This document shows positions 1 to 5,902 of a DNA stretch of 6,454 nucleotides, in pieces. The position numbers and the translations under genes are program-made. The stretch covers positions 1 through 6,454 of the forward strand of contig JAQCNK010000024.1 of NCBI GenBank assembly GCA_028275075.1, written 5' to 3'. The notes beneath the pieces were generated by a model. The model had not been told where the DNA came from. It did not search any database and saw only the letters and a list, made by a program, of their open reading frames with translations. Every line of letters starts with the position of its first letter. Within the stretch, counting starts at the first letter, position 1. The stretch comes from Haloarcula sp. (GTDB lineage Archaea > Halobacteriota > Halobacteria > Halobacteriales > Haloarculaceae).

Positions 1-284
1 CGGCCGTCGATGTCGAAGTCGATGCCGACGCCGGCGAGCAGACCGTGACGGGCACGGCAAACGGGGGCGGGCAAGCGGTGTCTGCAACCACTACCGTCGA
101 CCGCGACGGACTGGCGACGATCCAGGCAGTCGACAGTAACGACGACGACAAACTCGGCGACGGCGAGGCCGTCCGAGCGATCAACAGCTGGCAAAACGGC
201 GACACCGTCGGCGACACCGACCAGCCCATCACGAACGACGACATCGTCGACATCATCAACCTCTGGAAACAGGGGGGTGCCTGA
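1..284 (+). CDS. C-terminal end of a dockerin-repeat surface protein (partial, 5' end outside window)
   Basis: This is the 3' end of a larger gene; the first complete codon is at base 3 and the frame is open to the left edge, so no start is visible. The 93 visible residues begin with the last strands of a beta-sandwich (TVTGTANGGGQAVSATTTV, residues 14-32). A dockerin-like module follows. Its first Ca-binding loop is DSNDDDKLGDGE (44-55) with helix AVRAINSW. Its second half is ITNDDIVDIINLW (76-88), whose loop lacks a full set of acidic ligands. In known systems dockerins bind cohesin domains on scaffold or cell-wall proteins under calcium; in haloarchaea such tails occur on secreted proteins, and the partner is usually unknown. 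The stop TGA (282-284) overlaps the ATG of the next gene, so the two are probably co-translated. The function of the missing N-terminal part cannot be judged. Confidence 0.75.
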   Translation, partial: AVDVEVDADAGEQTVTGTANGGGQAVSATTTVDRDGLATIQAVDSNDDDKLGDGEAVRAINSWQNGDTVGDTDQPITNDDIVDIINLWKQGGA

Positions 285-850
285 TGCGCTGGCACAGGAG
301 TGTCATCGTGGCGGTGCTGCTGTGCGCGCTAGCGACGGCCCCTGTCACAGCCCAGTCGGACGCCGCTGATCTGACAGTCACCGCTGGCGAGGCGACGCCC
401 GGTGAGACGGTCACGCTGACCTTCGAGTTCGCAAACACCGGTGCCGAGCCGACGGCGACTGTCGTCTCCGTGACCGAACTGCCGGACGACTGGACCGTTC
501 AGTCCCACACGGACGACGGCGGCGTGTGGCGCGACGATAACGCGTGGCTCTTCCGGGGCGTCGAGACCGGCGGCTCGGTCGCGCCCTCGATAACCGTCGC
601 TGTGCCCGAGGACGCGTCGGATTCGGTCACGGTCGCTGGGAACGCGACGACCGGTAACGGGGTCGTGACGGGCCAGACGACGGTCACAGTCGCCGAGAGC
701 CAAGCGACCCCGACCGACGGCTCCGAGCAGCCGACCCCGACCGTTGACACGGAGACCGGGCCGAGCGGCGGGTCCGGCCCCGGGTTCGGGGTCGCCGGAA
801 CCATCGGCGCAGTGCTCGCACTGGCGCTGCTCGTGGGCCGGTCACAGTAG
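284..850 (+). CDS. Secreted Ig-like domain protein with PGF-CTERM surface-anchoring tail
   Basis: The 188-residue protein has three visible parts. First, a Sec-type signal peptide: Arg at 2 and 5, hydrophobic core 7-19, likely cleavage after VTA at 21-23. Second, one beta-sandwich of the NEW3/CARDB/DUF11 type (about 28-136), with features such as TPGETVTLTFEFANTG, LPDDWTV and SITVAVPEDASDSVTVAGN. Third, a stalk rich in Thr, Pro, Ser and Gly (about 138-165), the tripartite tail PGF (166-168), a hydrophobic helix and a final Arg. PGF-CTERM tails are known to be processed by archaeosortase A, with lipid attachment, so the mature protein should sit on the outer face of the membrane. Cys14 lies in the signal core but is not in a good lipobox. 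The start ATG overlaps the upstream dockerin gene's stop (TGATG). I infer that it works with that protein at the cell surface; binding target and enzymatic activity are unknown and no catalytic motif is visible. Confidence 0.8.
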   Translation: MRWHRSVIVAVLLCALATAPVTAQSDAADLTVTAGEATPGETVTLTFEFANTGAEPTATVVSVTELPDDWTVQSHTDDGGVWRDDNAWLFRGVETGGSVAPSITVAVPEDASDSVTVAGNATTGNGVVTGQTTVTVAESQATPTDGSEQPTPTVDTETGPSGGSGPGFGVAGTIGAVLALALLVGRSQ

Positions 851-1182
851 ACGACTGGCCTCCCAAGCTGGTCAGATTGGGCACCGTAGGGCCGCTGGGC
901 GAAGGACTGTCCGCCCCGCCGTGGACCGACTGATGCGGATTCATACCGGGCCGGTGACAACCGACGTAGCGACGGCACTGCGTATGCCACACAGAGTGCA
1001 TCCCTGTCGTGTATTGTGAGTGGTGCTGTAGCTTGGGAGTCATCATACTGTCGACTGTAAGTACGTGGAGATAATCGGCACCCCGGGTACCAATTTCTTC
1101 CGTAATGTTACAGCCGACAGTATCAGTACCGGCATATAGCCCTCCTAGTTACACTCAAGCGACAGACGTGTCCCGTTATGAT
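851..1182. other. Intergenic region between the surface-protein pair and the ComB-family gene
   Basis: I see no convincing gene, tRNA or mobile-element end in these 332 bases. The left half is GC-rich. It holds a possible hairpin at 897-916 (GGGC, then GGAC pairing with GTCC, then GCCC) without a T-run, and a perfect 11-base inverted repeat ACCGG-G-CCGGT at 945-955. The right half, from about 1000, is clearly more AT-rich, as expected of a promoter region. An open frame continues upstream from the ComB-family gene to an ATG at 1105, but its codons (such as CCT AGT ACT) do not match the strong GC3 preference of neighbouring genes, so I treat it as non-coding. Confidence 0.5.
1133..1138 (+). 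promoter_or_regulatory. Possible TATA box for the ComB-family gene
   Basis: The bases CATATA stand in AT-richer sequence. A TATA element here would place the transcription start near 1160-1165, giving a leader of about 20 bases before the ATG at 1183. No strong purine-rich BRE is obvious just upstream, so this is a weak call based on position and composition. Confidence 0.3.
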
Positions 1183-1923
1183 ATGACGCTGCTCGCGGAC
1201 GGACAGGCTGAGCTGCTCCCGAAAGATCGGATGATTCCCGCACGCGCACAGATTCCCGACGATCCCGAGCCGGGGAACTACGTCGTCGTCGACGTCGCGC
1301 AGTTCTCGACGACGGTGCCGGAGCTGTTCGAAAACGGTGCCGAGTACATCCACATCACCGAGGACCGGGGCGACGAACCGGCGTTCCAGGCGGAACACCC
1401 GCGCGCCAAAATCGGCGGCGGCTCCGGCCCGGACTACGAGGGCGAACCGGGCTATGACTTCTTCAACTCGCCGAGTTTCGTTCAGGACATCGACGTAGCC
1501 GGGCGACCGACCGCGATGACCTCGACGAACGGCGGCAACGCCGTCACCGACCTCCGGCTTGCGGGCGGGGAGGACGTGACTGTCTACGTCGGCGGCCTGA
1601 CCAACGGCGCCGCGGTGGCCGACCACCTCCGCGAGCAGGACGGCAAGACGTACTTCGTCCCGGCCGGCTCCAACGGCAAGCCCTCCCCGGAGGACGTGGC
1701 CGGCGCGCTGTACATCGCTCGCCACCTCCACGAGAAACCGCCGACCGACGCCGAGCGGGCGGTCTACCGGGAGCTGGTCGAGTTCTCGAAGGGGCCGAAA
1801 TACGAGCGTCGGCCCCAGATAAAACGGACCGACCTCTACGAGTACGCCCTGAACTTCGACAGTCGCGACGTGGTCCCGCGCCTGGAAGGGCAGAAGCTGT
1901 ACGACGTGGCCGGTGAGCGCTGA
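1183..1923 (+). CDS. comB: ComB-family protein (2-phosphosulfolactate phosphatase-like)
   Basis: ComB removes phosphate from 2-phospho-3-sulfolactate, giving sulfolactate in coenzyme M biosynthesis (Mg-dependent, cytoplasmic). From the ATG at 1183 the protein is 246 residues, typical of the family. Family blocks appear in order: VVVDVAQFSTTV (34-45, matching the usual D-x-x-R/F-x-T-T-T stretch), KIGGGSGPDYEGEPGYDFFN with NSP following (76-97), TSTNGGNAV (113-121), GGLTNGAAVADHL (137-149) and AGSNGKPSPEDVAGA (161-175). ATG at 1183 is preferred over ATG 1105 because the 26 extra codons are AT-rich and lie over a likely promoter; ATG at 1231 is also possible. The stop overlaps the ATG of the PHP gene (TGATG). 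Haloarchaea are not known to make coenzyme M, so family membership is firm but the true substrate is uncertain. Confidence 0.85.
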   Translation: MTLLADGQAELLPKDRMIPARAQIPDDPEPGNYVVVDVAQFSTTVPELFENGAEYIHITEDRGDEPAFQAEHPRAKIGGGSGPDYEGEPGYDFFNSPSFVQDIDVAGRPTAMTSTNGGNAVTDLRLAGGEDVTVYVGGLTNGAAVADHLREQDGKTYFVPAGSNGKPSPEDVAGALYIARHLHEKPPTDAERAVYRELVEFSKGPKYERRPQIKRTDLYEYALNFDSRDVVPRLEGQKLYDVAGER

Positions 1924-2179
1924 TGCAGGCGGACGTCCACGCGCACACGACGTTCTCAGACGGTTCGGAGTTGTCGTCGATGATCGAGTCGCCGCGTCGC
2001 TGGGTCGACCCCATCCCGACCCGTCGATACTGTCCGTTTTCGCGGCCCACGACGTGGGCTTCGTCCTCGGGACCGACAGCCACCGCCCGGCCGAACTGAT
2101 AGAGCGCGTCCCGGAGCTGCGAGCGGTCGCCGACGATGCATCTATCGAGGTGGTCGATATAGACGAGGTACTGGCGTAG
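1923..2179 (+). pseudogene. Broken PHP-domain phosphoesterase (internal deletion with frameshift)
   Basis: Starting at the ATG that overlaps the upstream stop, frame 3 encodes a classic PHP N-terminus: MQADVHAHTTFSDGSELSSM, with the metal-binding HxH at residues 6 and 8. After about base 1991 this frame loses similarity and soon stops. Frame 2 then gives the end of a PHP protein: SLGRPHPDPSILSVFAAHDV, then GFVLGTDSHRPAEL with the metal-binding D-x-H of GTDSH, ending IDEVLA at the TAG of 2177-2179. Intact PHP proteins of this kind (histidinol-phosphatase or nucleic-acid phosphoesterase-like) have over 200 residues. Here only about 22 N-terminal and 63 C-terminal residues remain, so the core with the central metal ligands is missing and the ends are out of frame. 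The junction lies near 1985-1995. A complete copy would have been translationally coupled to the ComB-family gene. An assembly error is possible, but a single-base error would not explain the missing core. Confidence 0.75.
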
Positions 2180-2299
2180 CGGTGGGTCTGCTTTTCGAAC
2201 GTGAACAACAAAACCGAGTCCCCAGGCGTCGGCCACACGCCAGCCCCCGGGCCCGGGTGCAGAAGCAGCGCTGACGAAAAAACGGTCGCTCGGACTCGT
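2180..2299. terminator. Convergent gene-end region with palindrome and T-runs
   Basis: Two convergent transcription units end on this 120-base gap. For the minus-strand ECF operon, a run of six T (plus-strand A6 at 2277-2282) lies about 20 bases past the stop codon, as expected of an archaeal T-run terminator. For the plus strand, CTTTTC at about 2190-2195 is a weaker T-run close to the PHP stop. Between them is a perfect 12-base palindrome, CCCGGGCCCGGG (2246-2257), and a small hairpin candidate GGCGT/ACGCC near 2225-2241. No gene is visible in the gap. Confidence 0.4.
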
Positions 2300-3139
2300 C
2301 TAGAGGTACACAGCGACCACGACGACGAACAGCAGCGACACCAGCATGAACGTCACGTCCCGCGGGCGGATTTCGAGGTCGCCGAGCCTGAGTTCCCGGC
2401 TGGCCTCGTTGCCCAGCGAGTGGGAGAACCCCTTGGTTTCCATCGCCTCGACAGTGACTCTGGAACGTTTCGCGACGTTGAACGTCATCGGATAGAACGC
2501 CTTGATCGCGAGTTTCAACAGATACAGATAGTATCGCCACCGAAGCAGGCCGCTGTGTTCCGGGGCCTTGTTCCGGAGGCGCAAGGAGTTGACGAGGTCG
2601 TGGTACTCTTCGAGCAGGACCGGCATCATCCGGTAGCCGTACGCGATCGCGAAGGTAAAGGGTCGAGGGACGCCGAGACTCAGCAGTCCCTTGGCGAGTT
2701 TCTTCGGGCTCATCGCCGAGAAGGCCGCCAGACTCACGACGGAGATGACCGTCAGTTTCATCGTAAACGGCAGGAGCGCGACGCTGTTGTCGACGACTGC
2801 GCTCTGGAGACCGCCTGATCCCCCCTGCCACCAGTAGACGACGGAACTGAGGATGACGATGAATCCGATGTTCGAGAGGCTCCCCCATATCAGGAGCGCG
2901 AGGAGGTAGACGCTCGTCTGTGAAAGGTACGCAAGGAGCAGCGACGCCACGAGCATCGCAAACAGCGGCTCGGGTTCGTAGAAGAACCAGGGGACCACGA
3001 CGAAGATTGCCGACCAGATAATCACGACCCGTGGATCGAACGCGTTCAACAGCGCGTCGTCGTTGTCGTAGGCCGTCCGCATAAGATCGACCTTGATATC
3101 GGCGATCGTGATGTTCCGGAGCGCATCGAGATACCCCAT
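2300..3139 (-). CDS. ecfT: ECF transporter transmembrane protein (EcfT/CbiQ family)
   Basis: The T component of an energy-coupling factor importer spans the membrane and joins the two ATPase domains to the substrate-binding S protein. The 279-residue protein has hydrophobic helices at about 38-52, 60-84, 88-103, 120-141, 160-175 and 262-278. Between the last two lies the long cytoplasmic coupling region. It carries the family pattern SPKKLAKGLLSLGVP (144-158), YGYRMMPVLLEEYHDL (167-182) with R187-L-R189, and SRVTVEAMETKGF (226-238). The canonical Ala-Arg-Gly coupling motifs are altered: the second reads TKG and the first lies in LRLRN. The start ATG overlaps the stop of the ATPase gene (TAATG), which indicates translational coupling and a fixed stoichiometry. 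It is the last gene of the operon. The family call is firm; the transported substrate is unknown. Confidence 0.85.
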   Translation of the reverse strand: MGYLDALRNITIADIKVDLMRTAYDNDDALLNAFDPRVVIIWSAIFVVVPWFFYEPEPLFAMLVASLLLAYLSQTSVYLLALLIWGSLSNIGFIVILSSVVYWWQGGSGGLQSAVVDNSVALLPFTMKLTVISVVSLAAFSAMSPKKLAKGLLSLGVPRPFTFAIAYGYRMMPVLLEEYHDLVNSLRLRNKAPEHSGLLRWRYYLYLLKLAIKAFYPMTFNVAKRSRVTVEAMETKGFSHSLGNEASRELRLGDLEIRPRDVTFMLVSLLFVVVVAVYL

Positions 3140-4842
3140 TATCGGACCGCCCCCGTCGACAGGCGTTCGACGAGCGCCGCTGTCGTCAACGACGGTGGAT
3201 CGATGCCGAGCCGGTCACTGAGTTCGACGACTTGCGGTGGCCGGAGGTTGGCCTGCGCCAGGATCGCGGGCTGTTGGAACACTGCCTGGGGCGTTTCATC
3301 CGCGAGGATGCCATCGGGACCGAGGACGATGACCCGGTCAGCCCACTCGGCCACCAGCTGGAGGTCGTGCGTGGCGACGACGACTGTCTCTGTGCGTGAC
3401 ACCGACCGCGAGAGCATCCGCGTCACCTCGCGGCGGCTCTGGAGGTCGAGGCTCCCGGTCGGCTCGTCGAGCAACACGACTGTGGGGTCCGTCGCCAGGC
3501 CGATAGCCAGCGACGCCCGTCGCTGCTGGCCGATACTCAGGAGGCGCCCGTCCCGGTCGGCGATATCTTCGAGGTCGAGAAACTCGATGACGTCGTCGAC
3601 CCGCTCGTCAGCGTCCGGAGCCTCCCGGCTTTCGAGGTAGTACGCGACATCGTCGCGGACCGTCTCCTCGACGAACATCTCCTCGGGGTTCTGGTGGATG
3701 TACACCGTCTCCTCGGCCAGTTCCTCGGGGAGCGTGTCGTTCGTATCGTCGCCGAGGACGGTGACAGTCCCCTCGTCCGGGGATTCGAGACCGGTCAGTA
3801 ATCGGAGAAGTGTCGACTTGCCAGCCCCGTTGGCACCGACGAGGGCGACCCTGTTGCCGGAATACAGCTCCAGATCGAACGCATCGAGGACCGTCTTGTG
3901 CCCCTCGCGGAGCGTCGGGTAGCCGTGTGTCACGTCCTCGACGCGGATGAGACACTCGGCGGATCCTGAGCCGTCCGGTTTCGCCCGGTGACGCGCGTCG
4001 GAAGCGGCCGCCGGGAAGGCATCGACCGCCTGCTCGACCGTCACCGGATACCGACCGTTCGGCAAGGTTCCATCGGGGAGTTCGCGGGCAATCTGTGTGA
4101 CCTGTGGCGGATGGATGTCCGCGTCGAGCAGTGCCTCGACCCGGTTCAGTCCAACGTCGACCGGCTCGGTCCAGGCCACGTCGCCGTCGGCGACCATGAC
4201 GAGCCGGTCGCAGTAGTCGCCGATGAACTCCGTGTGGTGTTCGATGACGATCACGCCGACATCAGTGTCCCGCTGGATCCCCCGGAGCTGCTCGTAGGTC
4301 TTTCGAGCGTTGTCCGGGTCGAGCTGGGCCGCCGGCTCGTCGACGATGATGAAGGCTGGATCCATCGCCAGCACGCCCGCGAGGGCGACCAAGTGTTGTT
4401 GGCCGCCGCTGAGTTCCCAGATGAACCGATCTGCGGCGTCGGCGAGTCCCACCGCTTCGAGCGCGTCCATCGCACGGGCCTGGTAGTCTTCGAGTCCGTG
4501 GTTTTTCGGTGCGAACGCGACGTCGTCGAGAACGATCGGCTGGACGAGCTGGTTCTCGAAGTCCTGAAACACGTAGCCGACCGTCCGCGAGAGCGCCGAG
4601 ACGTCACTCTCGGTCGTCACGGTGTCGTCGACGCTGACCGTTCCCTCGAACGTCCCGTTGAAAAAGTGCGGGATAAGCCCGTTGAACGCCTTGCAAAGGG
4701 TCGTCTTGCCGCTCCCGTTGCCGCCAACGATCGCGGTGAACTCCCCGGAATCGATCTCGACGTTCGCGTTGTACAACACTGGGTCGTCGCTGCCCGGGTA
4801 GCGGAACGTCAGATCGTCAACAGTGATTGTGGTTGTACTCAT
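3139..4842 (-). CDS. ECF transporter double ATPase (two ABC domains fused in one chain)
   Basis: This 567-residue cytoplasmic protein powers the importer by ATP hydrolysis. It is two complete EcfA/CbiO-type ABC ATPases in tandem. Domain 1: Walker A GGNGSGKTT (40-48), Q-loop VFQDFENQ (Q93), signature LSGGQQ (144-149), Walker B FIIVDEP (164-170, catalytic Glu169), switch His202 in EHH. Domain 2: Walker A GANGAGKST (336-344), Q-loop IHQNPEEMF (Q384), signature LSIGQQ (435-440), Walker B VVLLDEP (455-461, Glu460), His492 in ATHD. Each half ends with the EcfA-type C-terminal motif PPQV (245-248 and 535-538) followed by a short helix, so the fusion looks like two whole subunits joined by a linker at about 262-298. 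LSIGQ departs from the usual LSGGQ. Both sites look catalytically competent. The gene starts 24 bases after the upstream membrane-protein gene and overlaps the T-component gene by one base. Confidence 0.9.
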   Translation of the reverse strand: MSTTTITVDDLTFRYPGSDDPVLYNANVEIDSGEFTAIVGGNGSGKTTLCKAFNGLIPHFFNGTFEGTVSVDDTVTTESDVSALSRTVGYVFQDFENQLVQPIVLDDVAFAPKNHGLEDYQARAMDALEAVGLADAADRFIWELSGGQQHLVALAGVLAMDPAFIIVDEPAAQLDPDNARKTYEQLRGIQRDTDVGVIVIEHHTEFIGDYCDRLVMVADGDVAWTEPVDVGLNRVEALLDADIHPPQVTQIARELPDGTLPNGRYPVTVEQAVDAFPAAASDARHRAKPDGSGSAECLIRVEDVTHGYPTLREGHKTVLDAFDLELYSGNRVALVGANGAGKSTLLRLLTGLESPDEGTVTVLGDDTNDTLPEELAEETVYIHQNPEEMFVEETVRDDVAYYLESREAPDADERVDDVIEFLDLEDIADRDGRLLSIGQQRRASLAIGLATDPTVVLLDEPTGSLDLQSRREVTRMLSRSVSRTETVVVATHDLQLVAEWADRVIVLGPDGILADETPQAVFQQPAILAQANLRPPQVVELSDRLGIDPPSLTTAALVERLSTGAVR

Positions 4843-4866
4843 TGGAATAACAGTGAAACGCGGTGG

Positions 4867-5721
4867 TTACGCGCCGGTCGACTGGCGGTAGTACACCACG
4901 GTGTAGGCGACGATCGCGGCGGCGACGATCGGCACGGCGAAGAATATCTCTCCGTAGACCTCGACGAACTTCGGTTCGAAGATGAGGAACGCACCGCTGG
5001 TCTCGCTGAAGGCCTCGAAGACGAACGCGATGGGCGTCAGGACGACCCACGCGAGTAGTCCTTTGAGCGTATCGCCGTTGATCCGCTTGCCGCTCGGATG
5101 GCCCTCGACCGGTTCCATGCCGAGCAGCGGCTCGATCTTGCCACGCATCCGTGGGTAGAAGTACATCATCGGCAGCGCCCCGAATATGATGCCCGCGATG
5201 ATGACCTGCGTGGTCGCGCCCGCGATTTCGACGGCCCAGATCGTCTCCGGGAGCCACTCGATGGCTTCGAGCGATTCGACGCCGACGTAGAACTTCCCGA
5301 CGTCGATGAACTGCGCGGCGAGTTCCTCTAGCCCCTTGGCGACCACCGCCAGCACGGCGAGCCATTTCACGTCCTTCGGATCGGAGATCATCGTCGTCGC
5401 GATGTACAGCGAAATCGTGATCATGAGGAGGCTCTCGACCGCGCCGAACGCGCTGAAGTCGCCGATCAGGATCTCACCGAAGACGATGCCACCGACCGGG
5501 ACTGCCAGACAGGCCCAGAAGGACCGAAAGAGGAAGACGAGCGTGTAGGAAATAAAGAGGAACGGCCCGAGTTCAAGTTCCAGCCCGCCAAGCGAAAACG
5601 ACGGGAGCAGCTCCGCGAACATCATCTGCAACCCGTGAAGGGACATGATGAGGATGAACACCATCATGTCTTGATTGTCGAAACTGAACAGGTTCTCTGT
5701 CTGTTGGTTGGTCGTCGACAT
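4867..5721 (-). CDS. Multi-spanning membrane protein, proposed substrate-binding S component of the ECF importer
   Basis: I do not recognise a named family. The 284-residue protein (from ATG at 5721) begins with a short polar MSTTNQQTEN stretch. It has about seven or eight hydrophobic segments: 19-38, 52-68, 70-85, 96-112, 118-140, 158-187, 221-237 and 255-278. A charged loop at about 188-218 (PRMRGKIEP, then HPSGKRING) separates the last two segments. It is the first gene of an operon with a double ECF ATPase and a T component, the position where S components commonly lie, so the S role is inferred from context. Known S proteins usually have about 200 residues and six helices; this one is longer. 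Acidic residues within or beside helices (such as FAELLP and FGEIL) could serve a cationic substrate, but that is speculation. ATG at 5745 would add eight residues but sits too close to the TATA element for a normal transcript. Confidence 0.6.
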   Translation of the reverse strand: MSTTNQQTENLFSFDNQDMMVFILIMSLHGLQMMFAELLPSFSLGGLELELGPFLFISYTLVFLFRSFWACLAVPVGGIVFGEILIGDFSAFGAVESLLMITISLYIATTMISDPKDVKWLAVLAVVAKGLEELAAQFIDVGKFYVGVESLEAIEWLPETIWAVEIAGATTQVIIAGIIFGALPMMYFYPRMRGKIEPLLGMEPVEGHPSGKRINGDTLKGLLAWVVLTPIAFVFEAFSETSGAFLIFEPKFVEVYGEIFFAVPIVAAAIVAYTVVYYRQSTGA

Positions 5722-5745
5722 CCGGATTGAGGTGCTCGGCAGCAT

Positions 5746-5775
5746 TTAAAAAATTCTTATATTTTTTATATTTCC
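5746..5775 (-). promoter_or_regulatory. TATA-type promoter of the ECF operon, overlapped by an AT inverted repeat
   Basis: Read on the minus strand, GGAAATATAAAAAATATAAG (plus 5775-5756) is a strong archaeal promoter: a purine-rich BRE-like GGAAA followed by a TATA box at 5770-5761. Transcription would begin near 5740-5731, giving a leader of only 10-20 bases before ATG 5721. That leaves no space for a vitamin riboswitch. A perfect 8-base inverted repeat, TAAAAAAT (5747-5754) and ATTTTTTA (5761-5768) with 6 bases between, overlaps the TATA element and could be an operator. Confidence 0.6.
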
Positions 5776-5809
5776 AGGTGCGGGCTGCTACCGACATCTC
5801 GGTACTGTA

Positions 5810-5826
5810 CATATCTATCTTATAGG
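5810..5826 (+). promoter_or_regulatory. Possible plus-strand TATA box upstream of the E1 beta remnant
   Basis: CTTATA at 5819-5824, within CATATCTATCTTATAGG, lies about 27 bases before an ATG at 5850 and near a GTG at 5840, the spacing expected for a leaderless transcript. The ATG at 5850 opens a frame of only 24 codons (MASQLAGVGSIAYPL...) that stops at TGA just inside the E1 beta remnant. The in-frame choice for the remnant would be GTG 5840 or ATG 5930. A perfect GTAC-T-GTAC repeat (5802-5810) is adjacent. Whether this promoter is used is not known. Confidence 0.3.
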
Positions 5827-5902
5827 TAGTGTCAGGTGCGTGTATTTTGATGGCCTCTCAGCTCGCCGGCGTGGGCTCGATCGCCTACCCGCTGTATCCC
5901 AG

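Noticed and set aside
297..327. Lipoprotein signal using Cys14 of the PGF-CTERM protein
   Set aside because: The residues before Cys (VLL) lack the small residue of a lipobox and the protein already has a C-terminal anchor signal.
499..1046. Minus-strand open frames opposite the PGF-CTERM gene and into the intergenic region
   Set aside because: Composition is Ser/Pro/Arg-rich with no motif; the plus-strand gene has signal peptide, Ig-like domain and sorting tail.
1913..2179. A single intact 88-residue gene starting at ATG 1913
   Set aside because: Its first part is the ComB tail and the PHP start read out of frame; only the portion after about 1988 resembles a protein family, so it is better described as part of the broken PHP gene.
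1123..2238. Long minus-strand open frame (371 codons) opposite the ComB/PHP region
   Set aside because: It mirrors the strongly biased third-codon positions of the plus-strand ComB gene; the product is Arg/Val-rich with no family pattern, while the plus strand has clear conserved motifs.
2142..2888. Minus-strand open frame in another frame over the EcfT gene and the convergent gap
   Set aside because: Product is Arg-rich and low in complexity; the overlapping frame encodes a well-formed membrane protein.
3988..5058. Plus-strand open frame of 356 codons opposite the ECF ATPase gene
   Set aside because: It overlaps unmistakable ABC motifs on the other strand; its product is rich in Arg, Asp and Val without domain features, a usual shadow in GC-rich DNA.
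5722..5860. Vitamin riboswitch upstream of the ECF operon
   Set aside because: The TATA box lies only about 40-50 bases before the start codon, so the leader is too short for any known riboswitch.
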